A DNA stretch of 64,000 bases from Choanephora cucurbitarum (Eukaryota; Mucoromycota; Mucoromycetes; Mucorales; Choanephoraceae). Below, in pieces: positions 1-14,816 of this stretch. The notes below the pieces were generated by a model, which worked only from the letters and a program-made list of their open reading frames with translations, was not told the DNA's origin and made no database searches. Position 1 is the first letter of the stretch, and each line of letters starts with the position of its first letter. Both the position numbers and the translations under genes were made by a program. The stretch spans positions 434,001 to 498,000 of the forward strand of contig JAIWNI010000008.1 in assembly GCA_025331435.1 (NCBI GenBank), read 5' to 3'.

Positions 1-442
1 CAGAGCTTTATCTCAAGCCTGACTAATTTGCTCTAATAGTAACATGGTTGAAACCCCAGATGGAGAAGCACAGATCATCGTTCTTTCATAATTTGTGTAT
101 GTTGAATCGCTTTTGAGCCCTTTTCTTTTGTGAGACAAGAAAGTATGCAACATACTCTTCATAAATGTTATAACCTAATACTATTGTTTTAAGATGTATT
201 CTCTCATATGAAACTTCTGTCTTGTTTTTTTATATCCATTGCATTCAAACAAACTGGACAAATCAGAATTACTCTCTGACATCGCACAAAAAGAAAGATC
301 TTATGAAGATTGTTTGAGAAGAAAAGAACTTTTCATTTATATGAAGATTATTCAAAGCAACATTTGTTCTATATAACAAGATGATTATGGCAGAGTAAAA
401 GAATTTGCCATAGACAGTGCATGTGCCAACATGAAGTAGTGT

Positions 443-2348
443 TTAAGCAAATGCGCTTTTCGTGTTCAAGCTGTTAATTGCCATAGCTGCAATAGTTTGT
501 AACTCACTTTGATGAGCTAATGCCATAGGTGCCAATAGCTCATGTATACCTAGCTGTAGTAAAAGAGTTCTTACTTCGTCACTAACTGCCAATACAGCTA
601 GAGTGGCTATCATCTCAATCTGAACACTCGTTGGTACATGTTGAATTGATTGTTTGATACGTTCAACTACACCTGCTTCAACAACAGCTCTTTTGTTACG
701 CTCAGTGCTGGCTGCTATGTTTCTTAATGTAGAAACCGCATGATGCTGAATCTCTTCATTGTCGTCGTAACATAAAAGTTCGATAAGTGGGTTGATAAAT
801 CCTGCGTCAATAATAGGCGATTCGTTAGCAGGATGGATAGAGATGTTACGAACACAGGCAACAGACGATAGAATGAGAGGCAAAAACGACGACTTCAATA
901 ATCTTAGAATTGGTGGTAGCCCTCTATACTGAACAATTTCCAATTGAAACTTCTCTACCAAAAGAAAGATACATGAATTAGCTAAAAAACAAATAATCTA
1001 TCCTCTTACCGTCTGATGCAAGGTTACGTAACGCTAAGGCAGCTTGACATTGTACTTTAAGACTTTTGGCATCCATCAGCTGTATCAAATACTGTACAAG
1101 CTGAGGATCTGACTGAGCTAGTTTGATGCGATTAACATCTATTACAGATACAGAAAAAATGAATAAAAAGACAAAGAGTTGTAAGAACAGAAGGTTTTTA
1201 CCATCAACTGCGATATTTGACAAGGCTGTTGTACAGTAGTATTGAACGTCTGAGTCAGAAGAATTCAACAAATGAATAAGAGCTGGAATGACATTTGCTC
1301 TCATTAATAGCTGACGATTTTCTTCTATTAACTCAAGACAATGTTATGTCAATCGGGACTCTTTTTTTTTCATCTATTTTGCTTACGGGTATGTGTCATA
1401 TTGAGCAATGCACCGATTGCATTTCTTTGAACCTCTCGGTTATCTGATCTAGTCAGATCAATCAATATCTGTAAAGCTTCTGAACTTGCAACAGGGTTCT
1501 TGTTTTCATCTTAAATAGTCCATTGTCAGTTCTCTCTCTTTTCTTTTTCAGAAATTATTTAATTTGCTCACCATGTGTGGTTAAATTGGTAATACAACCT
1601 ACAGTGTTGCATTGTACTTCTAAATCTAATGAATTCATCTGCTGAATCAAGTATTGCAGCCCGCCCAATCTGATGATAGACAATTTGTTCTCGACTAAAG
1701 TTGAGTTGAATGGAATTTCAAGAAATGTGGCAATAGTGAGAAGCGATTTTAGTTATGTAAAGTACAAATGAAAGACTTACCATTGACAGCTAGACTTCCT
1801 AACGCTGCACTGGAGGCACGCTGAATTTCAACATCATGGGATTGTAACAGGAATAGAACAGGATCTAGCGTCTCATGCCCTACTTGTCTTACATCTTGGT
1901 TGTATTTATAAATAGATAACGACTTATCAGCCTTTCATTTCAGTTTTACCTTTTTTAGTGATTTCTGCAAAAGCAAAAGCAGCTGATCTCTGCAGATCAA
2001 TACTGTCAGAATAAGCTAATGTGGATAACGCACATAATGGCTCCCCACTAAAAAAGTCTGTGTCATGACGATCTATAATTGAGGAGAATGTTTGAGGTAG
2101 AGGTTAGTCTAAAGACAATCGAAGTCTTTTTCCTTTCTCTTTTTCTCACTTTCAAGGAACTGCAGCAGATTTCTAATTGCCTCTCTTTCAGCTTGATGTA
2201 TCAGCGGGTCGCTAAGACCTGTGGTCTTCCCTTCTGAACAAGCAAGAAGACCTTTTTTTTTTAGTTCTCTTTCGTTTAGAAAATGCAAACATACATGGTA
2301 TAATCATCTATACTTGCTCTTACTTTTGCAGCAACAGATGTTACCCAT
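443..2348 (-). CDS. VAC8: Vacuolar armadillo-repeat protein Vac8
   Basis: Nine exons: 2348-2324, 2266-2150, 2072-1950, 1894-1781, 1694-1572, 1509-1387, 1324-1202, 1138-1010, 954-443; they sum to 462 aa. The start is fixed by the tiny first exon, MGNICCCK, a myristoylation glycine followed by palmitoylation cysteines as in yeast Vac8. Armadillo repeats follow, with Vac8-like stretches such as [16 protein letters not shown] and [11 protein letters not shown]. In yeast Vac8 sits on the vacuole membrane and works in inheritance, nucleus-vacuole contacts and autophagy. Every intron is phase 1 and exons 3, 5, 6 and 7 are each exactly 123 nt (41 codons, one ARM repeat). The protein stops about 100 residues before the yeast C-terminus. 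No Vac8-like exon was found in positions 1-442, so either the tail is truly short or one splice was missed; an alternative GTGAGT donor lies at 507. Confidence 0.93.
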
Positions 2349-2616
2349 AGGTTAAATAACTAAAGTAAAAAAAGAGAAAGAAAGGACAAAAAGGAATGAA
2401 AGGGGGGAAATCCATGTCTATGGAAAAGAGAGAAAGGAGAATATAGACATTTGCTCACAGGAAAATAAAGGGGTTAAACTGTTATTGGTAAATGGGCTTT
2501 CAGAGGAACAAAAAAAAAGCTTTGACTTGGTTTTATTCGAATTGAGCATGTACAAAATTATCTTTTCAATAGCTAGAAAAGGATACAGCTCTTCTATTAG
2601 CTCGGACAGAACTTGT

Positions 2617-3252
2617 TTAAGCAACCATAGCAGAGGCAGTGGCAGATTCACTATTAGAAAGAAAATAATGGGTTAAGGAAGACAGTTACCGAGCCTGTTC
2701 CTTTTAAAGAAACATTAACGACTCTTGACATAATGTCCAATATAGGCAAGTTTAAAATGTTTTCTCTATAAATCTCACACACCCACACACGCTGTATATA
2801 AAAGAGGTTAGTTAATTCAAAAAAGGATACTATTTCCAAGTAGGAGGAAGTTGACCAACAGTCTTGTAGTAACGAGCAAGACGGTGGATACGAGATTCGA
2901 TAAGAATCAAACGGTACTTGGAGTCCTTGTCCTTTCTGTTACGTTCCAAGTGCTTACGAACGGAAACAGCCTTCTTGATGAGGTGGTACAAGTCTTCAGG
3001 GACTTCAGGAGCAAGACCGTTGGACTTGAGGATACGGAGAACCTTGTTACCAGTGATGGACTTGACTTGAGGGATACCGTTGGAGTCACGGAGGATGACA
3101 CCAATTTGAGCAGGAGAAAGACCCTTCTTGGCGTGCTTGCAGATCATGTCAACAACTTCATCAGAAGTGGTCTTGACCCAAGAAGCAGGAGAGCGACGGT
3201 AGGGGAGGGCACTACCAGAGATACCCTTACCAGAAGTATACATACGACCCAT
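2617..3252 (-). CDS. RPS13: 40S ribosomal protein uS15 (S13)
   Basis: Small-subunit ribosomal protein. Exon 1 (3252-2831) encodes [20 protein letters not shown] through LPPTWK and then runs into an apparent stop. The stop is intronic: a donor at 2830 and an acceptor ending at 2651 join a 34-nt exon 2 (2650-2617) that encodes the tyrosine's last base and then [10 protein letters not shown], the conserved C-terminal tail of this family. The spliced product is 151 aa, the usual length. Conserved blocks include [14 protein letters not shown] and [20 protein letters not shown]. The gene lies head-to-tail with VAC8, 268 bp upstream of its start. An AATAAA-like signal is present on the minus strand near 2530. 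Confidence 0.97.
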
Positions 3253-4566
3253 TTTGAAGTATAAAGTTTCTTGATGTAGAAAGTGGAAGAAAGATCAAGA
3301 ACTTAAAACTGCTTTGAAAATTTTTAAAAAAAACCATCATTGCCGCCAGTCACTTCCTGACAGGTTCATTTTGATTGGCTCTATTTGAATGTGCATTCAT
3401 TAGCCAAGTGAAATTTGCATTGCTAGCCTTCTATGATCAAGCTAAGACCTAATGTGCATCAGCAGATTTCTCTGGTTCAGTTATTACCCTCAACTTTTTG
3501 CTGACGGATTAAGGATGACTATCATTCGAGATAATGGTCTAGGCTATTTGTGTATACTAAATCCTTTGTATTCAGCATGATTCATGCTAAACACAGATTG
3601 ATTTAGCTTAAACCGTTTTCGTAAACAATAAAAAATACACAATTTGCTCAAGAATTGTTATATGATTCAATCGCCTGAATCAATTTTCAGGTGGAGAGCT
3701 GTGGAAAAGAGAAACATCATATACTATGGCTGCCACTTGTTTTGTGCTTATCAGCCAAAATAACATATATATTTCTTTCTTCTTTTTTGACATAAAAGAC
3801 ATTAAGGCATGCTTGCTATTCGAACTGTTTGGACTTGGGATTGCTCTGTCCAATCTAATCTCTAAACTAAAAACTGTTAGAGAGAAAGAAAGGCATCCAG
3901 ACTTTAAGAGAAAATAATCATGTTGAGAAGATTTGATTGACAATCATAATTAAAAGTAGAGTCAATTTTAAGCCAAATCACACTTCTCTTAAAAACTTTC
4001 TTACATTTCAATTGCCCAATATGCTAAAGAGCTTGAGCATGATATGCGATATATTGATTCTCTTTTTTTTTATACAAGATCATTATTTCAGATGCAAGCT
4101 GAATAAAAAGCTTCAAGACAGAGGGCCTCGATTTCTGTATAAACAATTTGCATAAAGTTCATTAGAAGACAAATCATGGTTTGAACGGAGAACAGCTATT
4201 TTTCGGTGTTCATATCTAATTCAATTAAGCAGATTTTGTGTACTGTGAGACATATCATAAAGGTTGTTGAGCAGACGGTCTGGGATTGAGGAAGCAATTT
4301 AGAGAGGTTGGTCTTCTTCATCCAATCTTAGACAATAAAATGAAAATTTGCCTAAAAACTTAATTTTTGCGCTCGACAAAGCAAGTATAGAAAAGAGAGG
4401 AGAGAGAAGGAAGAGCGGCTCATAATCCTCTTAATTTACTCCCTCAAGTTTGAGGATCAAAAGTGCGACAGCTAAAGCCTTTCTTTTTCTTTTTTTATTC
4501 AATGCGACACTGTTTTGGCAAAAGGTGTACAATTATTTTTTAGAAAAAAAAAATAGCAACGCGCAC
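3253..4566. other. Intergenic region between divergent uS15 and CCA1
   Basis: About 1.3 kb separating the two divergent start codons. It is AT-rich with T-runs and short spurious reading frames on both strands that show no family features. A minus-strand CCAAT motif (ATTGG) occurs near 3374 just upstream of uS15. It presumably holds both promoters; no RNA gene was recognised. Confidence 0.6.
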
Positions 4567-6379
4567 ATGTTGTTTTCAAAGCCATTTCTTTCTGTATTTT
4601 CTCGGGTGGGTCGACGATATTTAAGCATGGAGCACAAGACATATGGTGTAGCAAAAAATGGAGTTACCATGAAGATTGAGTTGACCGAGAAAGAGGCTCA
4701 GATCTGCAGCGTGCTTCGAGGCGTCTCTTCTTTTATTGCTCAAGAAAGACCTGAGCTTCCGATCATCGAATCTCGTATTGCAGGTGGCTGGGTTCGTGAC
4801 AAGGTAATGACGCTTTCAAGTGACAGGAAGCATGAGCTCACTTCTTGCCGTTTTTAGCTTCTTGGTAACGAATGTCATGATCTTGATGTAGCTATCAATG
4901 ACATGATGGGCTATGAGTTTGCTACGTATGTCAATAAGTACCTCGAGAATCAAGGTGTACCTACACGATCGATTGCAAAGATCGACAGCAATCCTGAAAA
5001 GTCAAAGCACCTTGAAACTGCTACAACTAAACTCTTTGATCAGGAAGTAGATTTCTGTAACTTGAGAACCGAGATCTATGAAGAAGGCAGTCGTATTCCT
5101 TCACAAGTGGTAAACAGGTAGAAAAAAAACAAAGCATGCAATTTATCTTGACATGATAAAAAATAGACATTTGGTACACCCTCTGAGGATGCATATCGTA
5201 GAGATACAACTATCAATAGCTTGTTTTACAACATCAACACAGGCTCTGTAGAAGATTTTACTGAAAGAGTAAGATGGAACGTTGAGAGAAATGGATGAAA
5301 GAATCAAATAACAATATAATGAATAGGGTATTCCTGATTTGATCAAAGGCTGCATTCGTACCCCACTTGCACCTTTCGAGACATTCCGCGATGATCCGCT
5401 TCGTGTAATTCGTTGTATCCGCTTCTCGAGTCGATTTAACTTTGAAATGGTACCTGAATTATGCGAAGCAGCCAAACATCCTGAGATCAAGGATGCACTA
5501 GTCAACAAGATTAGTCGTGAGCGTATCGGAACTGAATTTGACAAGATGATTACAGGACCTTTCCCTCACCTTTCATTGCAATTGATTGAGCAATTAGGCC
5601 TTTATCCTGTCATCATGGCACCTCCTGCTGATATCAAGCGCGGTACTGTAGGGGAAGGAACAACAGCTGTCACTGCCGTGGGCATTGTAGAGTGGTTGTG
5701 CTCTCAAACACAGCCATTGTTACCTAGCTCAAAGGATGAAAAACGAACTCTTGTGCTAACAGCTAGCGTTTTGCCTTTCCTTGGTGTTATGGCTGAACAA
5801 AAGAAGCGGGAGGTTCCAGCAGTTCAATTCGTCTTGCGTGAATCTATTAAGGTGAGAGATAAGAAAGAAAGGAAATCAAATCATATGCTTATTTTCTTTT
5901 TTGTGAAATAGACCAACAATGTTGATGTCAATACAGTTTCCACCATTTTCCGTGGCATTGAACCTCTTCAGGTATTAGCCAACAAAAACTCAACAGAACA
6001 AGTAAAGCGATCTGAGCTAGGCATGCTTATTCGTGACCTGGGTGTATTGTGGCAGACAGCCATCAAAATGACAGCAGTTAAGGAATTGTTAGATACCCAC
6101 CCTACTATGATTGAAAACAACAAGGAGGAACACAACATTCAACTGATCTGTCAGAAATACATAGCACTTATACAACTAGCTCATACATATGGTATTGAGA
6201 ATTGTTATCAATGGAAGCATCTAGTGGACGGTAAGAGGGCTGCTCAAGTAGTAGGTGTCAAGCCAGGCCCTGTGTTGACTGAATTGCTCAAAATCCAAAT
6301 GACTTGGCAGTTGGAGAATCCTCAAGGTACCAAAGAGGAATGTGAAAAAGCATTAGAGGAATACTGGAAAAGCAAATAA
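4567..6379 (+). CDS. CCA1: tRNA CCA-adding enzyme (tRNA nucleotidyltransferase)
   Basis: Adds CCA to tRNA 3' ends without a template. Exons 4567-4803, 4858-5109, 5167-5268, 5327-5851, 5912-6379 give 527 aa. The class II nucleotidyltransferase signature is visible: GGWVRDK, then (across intron 1) LLGNECHDLDVAI with the metal-binding DxD-like pair, then the RRDTTINSLFYNI and RVIRCIRFSSRF blocks. Two in-frame starts are plausible: ATG 4567 gives an Arg/Phe/Ser-rich presequence (MLFSKPFLSVFSRVGRRYLS), and ATG 4627 gives MEHKTYG at the start of the conserved body. This resembles yeast CCA1, which makes mitochondrial and cytosolic/nuclear forms from alternative starts. The 3' end converges on the next gene with a 69-bp gap. 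Confidence 0.95.
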
Positions 6380-6448
6380 ATCGTTGACGTATATTTACAC
6401 AGAACATAACAGCTCCCTTTCTTTCTTTTTGATTTATTAGATCACAAA

Positions 6449-7915
6449 CTATTGTTTCTTTTTCTGAAACGTCACTCGTACGTTTACTTTGTTTTGTGGC
6501 TGATATCGTGGTCTGGAAGAAGCTTCACTTTCGCTCAGAGTCGAACTATCCTTTAAGCCAAATTCAGATTGCATCATAGCCTCTAACTCACGTTCCATTT
6601 TCTGCTCATAACTCAGCTCAGGAGAGGGACTCTTTTCTCGTGCATGATTGATGATTTCTCTTATTGGCAAAATACCCGTTATGGCTTCTTCTGACTCTTC
6701 TTCATCTTCATCAGAAAACAAAAAATTGAAGTCTTGTGCTGGCTGTTTCTTTTCTTTTTCTCCGTTGGCTGATTTGAGATGGGCTACTAGATTTGGCTTT
6801 CGCTTTTTCTCTGCTGGTCGATTATGAACATCAGTCTGATATGTGCATGCATTTGTTGAAGTAGCACGAGTAATTTGATGACCATTATTTGGCGATGGCG
6901 TTGATTGGGTAATGCCATATAAAGGAGTGTTTGTTGTATAGTTAGTGCGGTTATTAAGGGAAGTAGTAGGATAATGAGTATTAGGCAAAGACATACTGGC
7001 ATAAGAGTATGAATTGGGGAAGTTTGAATCGTCGCCAAAATGCGATGGGCTTAATAAATTAGCCATGGCATCAAAATCCAAGGGCTGATTCAACAGATGA
7101 TCGATATCCATTTCTGAATTGCAAGTAGAAGCATGAGAGGGAACAGTAGGTGGTTTTGATAGTATAGTATGCTGCTGCCCAACAGCATTGATTTGATTGT
7201 GAGAGTGAGAGGTGGTCTTGTGGACAGTACGACGATGAGATAGATGGGATGTAGGTTGTGGATCAAAAGCAAATATATCAAAAGGTTCATCGCATGTATT
7301 AGGTAGAGGTCGATTAACTGCAAGTGTAGGTACGTTTGTATTAGTGGGTGTGTTGTTGTTATTTGCAAGGGCAGTTTTTGTCTGTTTCTTTGCGAATGGC
7401 TTCCTTTTCAGGTTGCTTGAAGGTGATTTTTTCTGAATGGTGGGTGAATTAGACGGCGAAGAGTTGGTGGTAGCGGTGGAGGAAGAGGAGGAGCAAGAGG
7501 GTGAGGGCGACATTTTGTTGGGTTTGATAGACTTTGACTTTGATTTTTTTCTAACAAGTGGTATCTTTGTATCGGGAACTGCTCGTCTTTCGGCAACCAT
7601 CAATTTGATCTCTAGTGCATTTTTTTCCAACTTGTCTGGAAAATCGAAAATAGCTGTATCTTCCTGTTCTTTCTCAACAACAACTGATTTTTTTTGTGCT
7701 TGTGGTGCTGGACTTTTTTGCAGGCTACTGCTTTTACGTGTGACAATTGATGCTGTAGATGAAAATCCTACAGAGGTATTGACAGTTGATGAAGGAGTAT
7801 AAGATAGATTATTGATTTGAGTTAAAACATCATTTGGTGCAGGGCTGAAAGCAGCCTTTCGTTTGAAGGTAAACAGAGGTTCTCTTTTCTTTATTCCACC
7901 AAATGTTGTAAACAT
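6449..7915 (-). CDS. Hypothetical low-complexity Ser/Asn/Thr-rich protein
   Basis: A single-exon 488-aa reading frame. I do not recognise a family. The N-terminus (MFTTFGGIKKREPLFTFKRK) is compact and basic. The middle (about residues 120-360) is serine-, asparagine-, threonine- and proline-rich and probably disordered, with Lys-rich patches that could be nuclear localisation signals. The C-terminus has an acidic patch (about residues 400-412) and a charged stretch with possible helix (SPELSYEQKMERELEAMMQS, about 430-450), ending in a basic KKKQ. The mix of basic, acidic and disordered segments suggests a nuclear or regulatory protein, but that is inference. It converges on CCA1. Confidence 0.7.
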   Translation of the reverse strand: MFTTFGGIKKREPLFTFKRKAAFSPAPNDVLTQINNLSYTPSSTVNTSVGFSSTASIVTRKSSSLQKSPAPQAQKKSVVVEKEQEDTAIFDFPDKLEKNALEIKLMVAERRAVPDTKIPLVRKKSKSKSIKPNKMSPSPSCSSSSSTATTNSSPSNSPTIQKKSPSSNLKRKPFAKKQTKTALANNNNTPTNTNVPTLAVNRPLPNTCDEPFDIFAFDPQPTSHLSHRRTVHKTTSHSHNQINAVGQQHTILSKPPTVPSHASTCNSEMDIDHLLNQPLDFDAMANLLSPSHFGDDSNFPNSYSYASMSLPNTHYPTTSLNNRTNYTTNTPLYGITQSTPSPNNGHQITRATSTNACTYQTDVHNRPAEKKRKPNLVAHLKSANGEKEKKQPAQDFNFLFSDEDEEESEEAITGILPIREIINHAREKSPSPELSYEQKMERELEAMMQSEFGLKDSSTLSESEASSRPRYQPQNKVNVRVTFQKKKQ

Positions 7916-9528
7916 GACTTTTTGGTGTAAAAAAAAAGGAACAAAGTAAATTTTTTCAGGGTTGATGATTCATATTTTAAATACGCACCAATACCAAATG
8001 ACAAAAGAAAACGCGTAAAAAAAAGCGCGCACAAATTCCTAAATTACTTAATTAGGAGTACAAAGTTCTTTTCTAGTCCAATAGTACAATTTGAAACAAA
8101 TTGCTGTTGTTGAATAGACTGATTGGTTTTCCATCATTATGTTCAATGTTCGGCGTGCTTGTCATATTATAATAACACAGTGAACAATTGATACTGAATG
8201 CGTTTTTGACTCTAAGCAGACATTGACACCACTAGCTCTACTCTCTTCTTTCGAATTAGTAAATTTCTTTTATGTGTTGATCTCAAAGTATTCTTTCAAA
8301 CACTATATGTATAGTTTGACAAGGATCTATTGTGGATATATATATATATATATAAGATAAAAAAGCAAGAAAAAGTACTCATGCATACAACAAGGCGTAC
8401 ACATACTCATAATCATATCTCGACCAGTTGGAATCACTGATAAAGGCTGAAACAGCGCATCCAGATATGCAAAATAGGAATGCTAATAACGTTCGCTTCC
8501 CTAAATCTTTCCTGTGAATATTGAGAAGTTAGTGTGATCGGTTTGTTCTGAGCGATTTTTATAACGCTTTAGCAATGTAGCTCTTCCGTTTCAACAAAAG
8601 GCCATCTTTTTTTTTTATGACAGCAAGAAGTCTTGTAACTTGAGTAATTAAAAGACTTGAAGAGTAGAAAGCTAAAGCATATAATTTCTCTAGGCTTCTT
8701 GTGATATAAGGCACTGTGGCTTCAGAAGTCTTGATATATGGTATGACGCGCGAATAAATTAAGCCTTGACAAGAACAAGGCATAGACAGATTAAGTGCCA
8801 ATATTCGTATCATTATGAGGACGATGATGTGAATTACTTAAGTATCAAATGCCTTAAAGTTATACGGAAGAATGTTATTAAAGGGTCAAAGGATCTAACG
8901 TATACAGTTCTGGGCCAAAAAAGAAACCTTTGTGAGTTGGGCATAGCTCATCAAAAGAAATTGAAAAGCTGTGTGACTAAAGAGCATCTTACATTAGAAA
9001 AAGGAGTGCACAGCTTTCTTTTTATAAGCAAGCCAAATAATTCGATTTCGATCATGTTTCTGCCCTATTGATATCTGTAGATATGCTTCATAAATACTAG
9101 CTTGAGAATAGCCAAGCTCGAAATAGCCATATCTCATTGTATTCAAGTTATAACGGGATTTAGAGAAAAACAATATAATATCAAATCTGTTCTACTCTTA
9201 CTGTTTTCTCAAGAATCCTAAATCTTTTTTTAGTAGAAGTAAAGTTGGACAATTGCATTCTGTAGCTTGATGTTGTGATGAATAGACTGAAAATAGAACA
9301 TGTCTATCATTACTCATCTATGTGTTTTAGAAGCAAGGAAGCGAACTATAAAATAAACTATACAATACAATGGAGTAGGTTGGTTTTAGTTTTAATTGGA
9401 AGCACAAAGATGCTACATAAAGTCTATCACTTGCAAAAACAATGAGCTTTCTAGTTGATTGAATAAATTTAGTAAACAAAAAAATTATAGTATAGTGTAT
9501 GTTTGTGTATATAGTAAACAAGATAGTT
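7916..9528. other. Intergenic region
   Basis: About 1.6 kb between the hypothetical gene's start and the PMR1 stop. AT-rich; contains a short dinucleotide repeat and a few 60-100 codon open frames (for example 8559-8813) without splice logic or family features. It should hold the promoter of the 6449-7915 gene and the PMR1 3' end. Nothing else is supported. Confidence 0.5.
8336..8354. repeat. AT dinucleotide microsatellite
   Basis: An uninterrupted run of alternating A and T of about 19 bases in intergenic DNA. Confidence 0.9.
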
Positions 9529-12901
<3,373 letters not shown>

Positions 12902-14816
12902 GACTTAAAGGGGCATCTATTTCTTAAACAGCCTTTTCTTATTTTTGTGATCGTCTTTTAAAAGAAACAAAGCAATCGTCTACAAGAAAGGTAGCGCGTA
13001 TAAGAGACGAAGAAAATTGACAGCAAAGAAGAGAAAAGAAAGAGAAAGGGTGCTGCTATACACGCACAGAAAGTCTTTTGTAACATTTTGAAAAGGCGCA
13101 TCAATTTTCTTTTTCGAGTGGGCTCAGAAGTTTCTAAAGAAAAGTTTATTTTTAAGATGCTAATTACTTTTGGTCTTACAAGTATTCATCACTTGTTTCC
13201 TCCCCTTCCCCTTTTTTTGAGTTGTTGCTTTTTTATGTCCTAAAATGTGTGTAGCTTAGAAACAACTGCGTTGCTTTTTCCTTTATTTGTATGGTAGATA
13301 CTCAGGTTTTGAAATTACTTTAGTACCAGTGCTTCATTACAAATTGACAAAAACAGCCAATATATACAAATATTATATCTGACCAATGATCTGTTGGCAC
13401 ACCGGGTAGCAAAAGTAAGAAAAATGTCTTACAGCTATCAGATTGAGCCTAGTCGATCATTTTTTTCCAAGCGAGTGATCAGCATTTCAAAGTCAGAATA
13501 AATATACCGATTGAAGATTTGCAGAAAAAATAAGACATAGTGTAACATGTAATATGCCAACCACCTCTCTCTCTATTTCTTCATCCCTTTTCTATTAGTT
13601 CTGTGTATTCACAGCTATATATACTTCTTTATGTACCTCTTTTTCAAAACGTCAGCGATAAGCAGAAACATAAGCGTTATATGAAAGAAAGTCAAATGGT
13701 TATCATATTTTAGATTATGGAGCATACGAGTGATGTTGTACAATGACAAACAGGTAAACAGTACTAGTGTTCAAAATGTAAATTTGAGTGTGTAAGCCAT
13801 TATTGCGAGCATGTTCCTGAAATACTAGTAAATCTAAAATTGACAGAATCAAATGATCAACAAAGTGCAACAATTGATCATGCAATTCTTTCTTTATCCC
13901 TTTTCTGGGCCAGAGATAGTTATAGGTAGAGCACGTACACAGGAAGGTTGTATATGCATAACATTTTCTAATGTAAGACAACTGAAGTTTTTAATCAGTT
14001 TTCGTTGATAAGCTTTTACTTTATAATCAAAATTGAGCAGTTTCCTTTTTGCTTGTCTCAGCTTCTTGAAACTGAAGAAAAAAAAAGAAGCTGGCATAAA
14101 GACTTTCTGTTGAAACTATAATCTCAACAGAGAAAGAAATGGTATACAGAACAAAATTATGTGTGCGAGCGTGAGCAATTTTTTGAAGGTTATTGGGCCT
14201 ACAAAATACAGTTTCCAAATATAGTAATGCATATTTTACGTATCATATGGTGAATTCATTTTGGTGACATTTAAAGCACTTTGCTAAAGCTCATAACCTT
14301 TTATTGTTTCTGTCTTCGTATGCGTGTAAGCTGCATACTTTTCATATCCGTTCTCTACTCATTTTGACTATATCACTGAGTGAGGTTGTAGGTAACACAT
14401 AAGCGTTTGAACTAGTAAAATAAGATAGAAAAGAGAAACAATGAGATACAATCTGTTGATGAGGAGCGAACCGAGGAAAATATTTGCACTTTTTGAAGGC
14501 ATGTGTTCAGGCTCGCGTCAGGAAAGCTGGGCGGTGTTGCTCTTTCCGCTTGATGGAACACTTCTCTAGTTTTTAGCTGATTGACAGTGTTTTCCAATGT
14601 TATATGATGAATTCAACAAGTTTTTATTATATGTCTCTCGATCCTACAGACGAATGGCTAAATTATACAATTCAAAACACACTCACGCAAGCTTATCAAA
14701 TGGTGCTCTTGCAAGCTTTGAGGATTTTGAAGGGCTAAATGACCAAACCGATGTTTTTCAGGGAAGGAAGCAGACCATAAGGCAAAAGTAGTCTTCCTTA
14801 TAAAACGCTTAAAAAC
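12902..14816. other. Intergenic region upstream of PMR1
   Basis: About 1.9 kb of AT-rich DNA with T-runs and short open frames such as 13894-14218 on the minus strand, none with recognisable content. It presumably contains the PMR1 promoter at its left end. Confidence 0.5.

Noticed and set aside
2418..2651. 77-codon minus-strand frame [11 protein letters not shown]...
   Set aside because: It is a shifted frame of the last exon of uS15 plus 3' flank.
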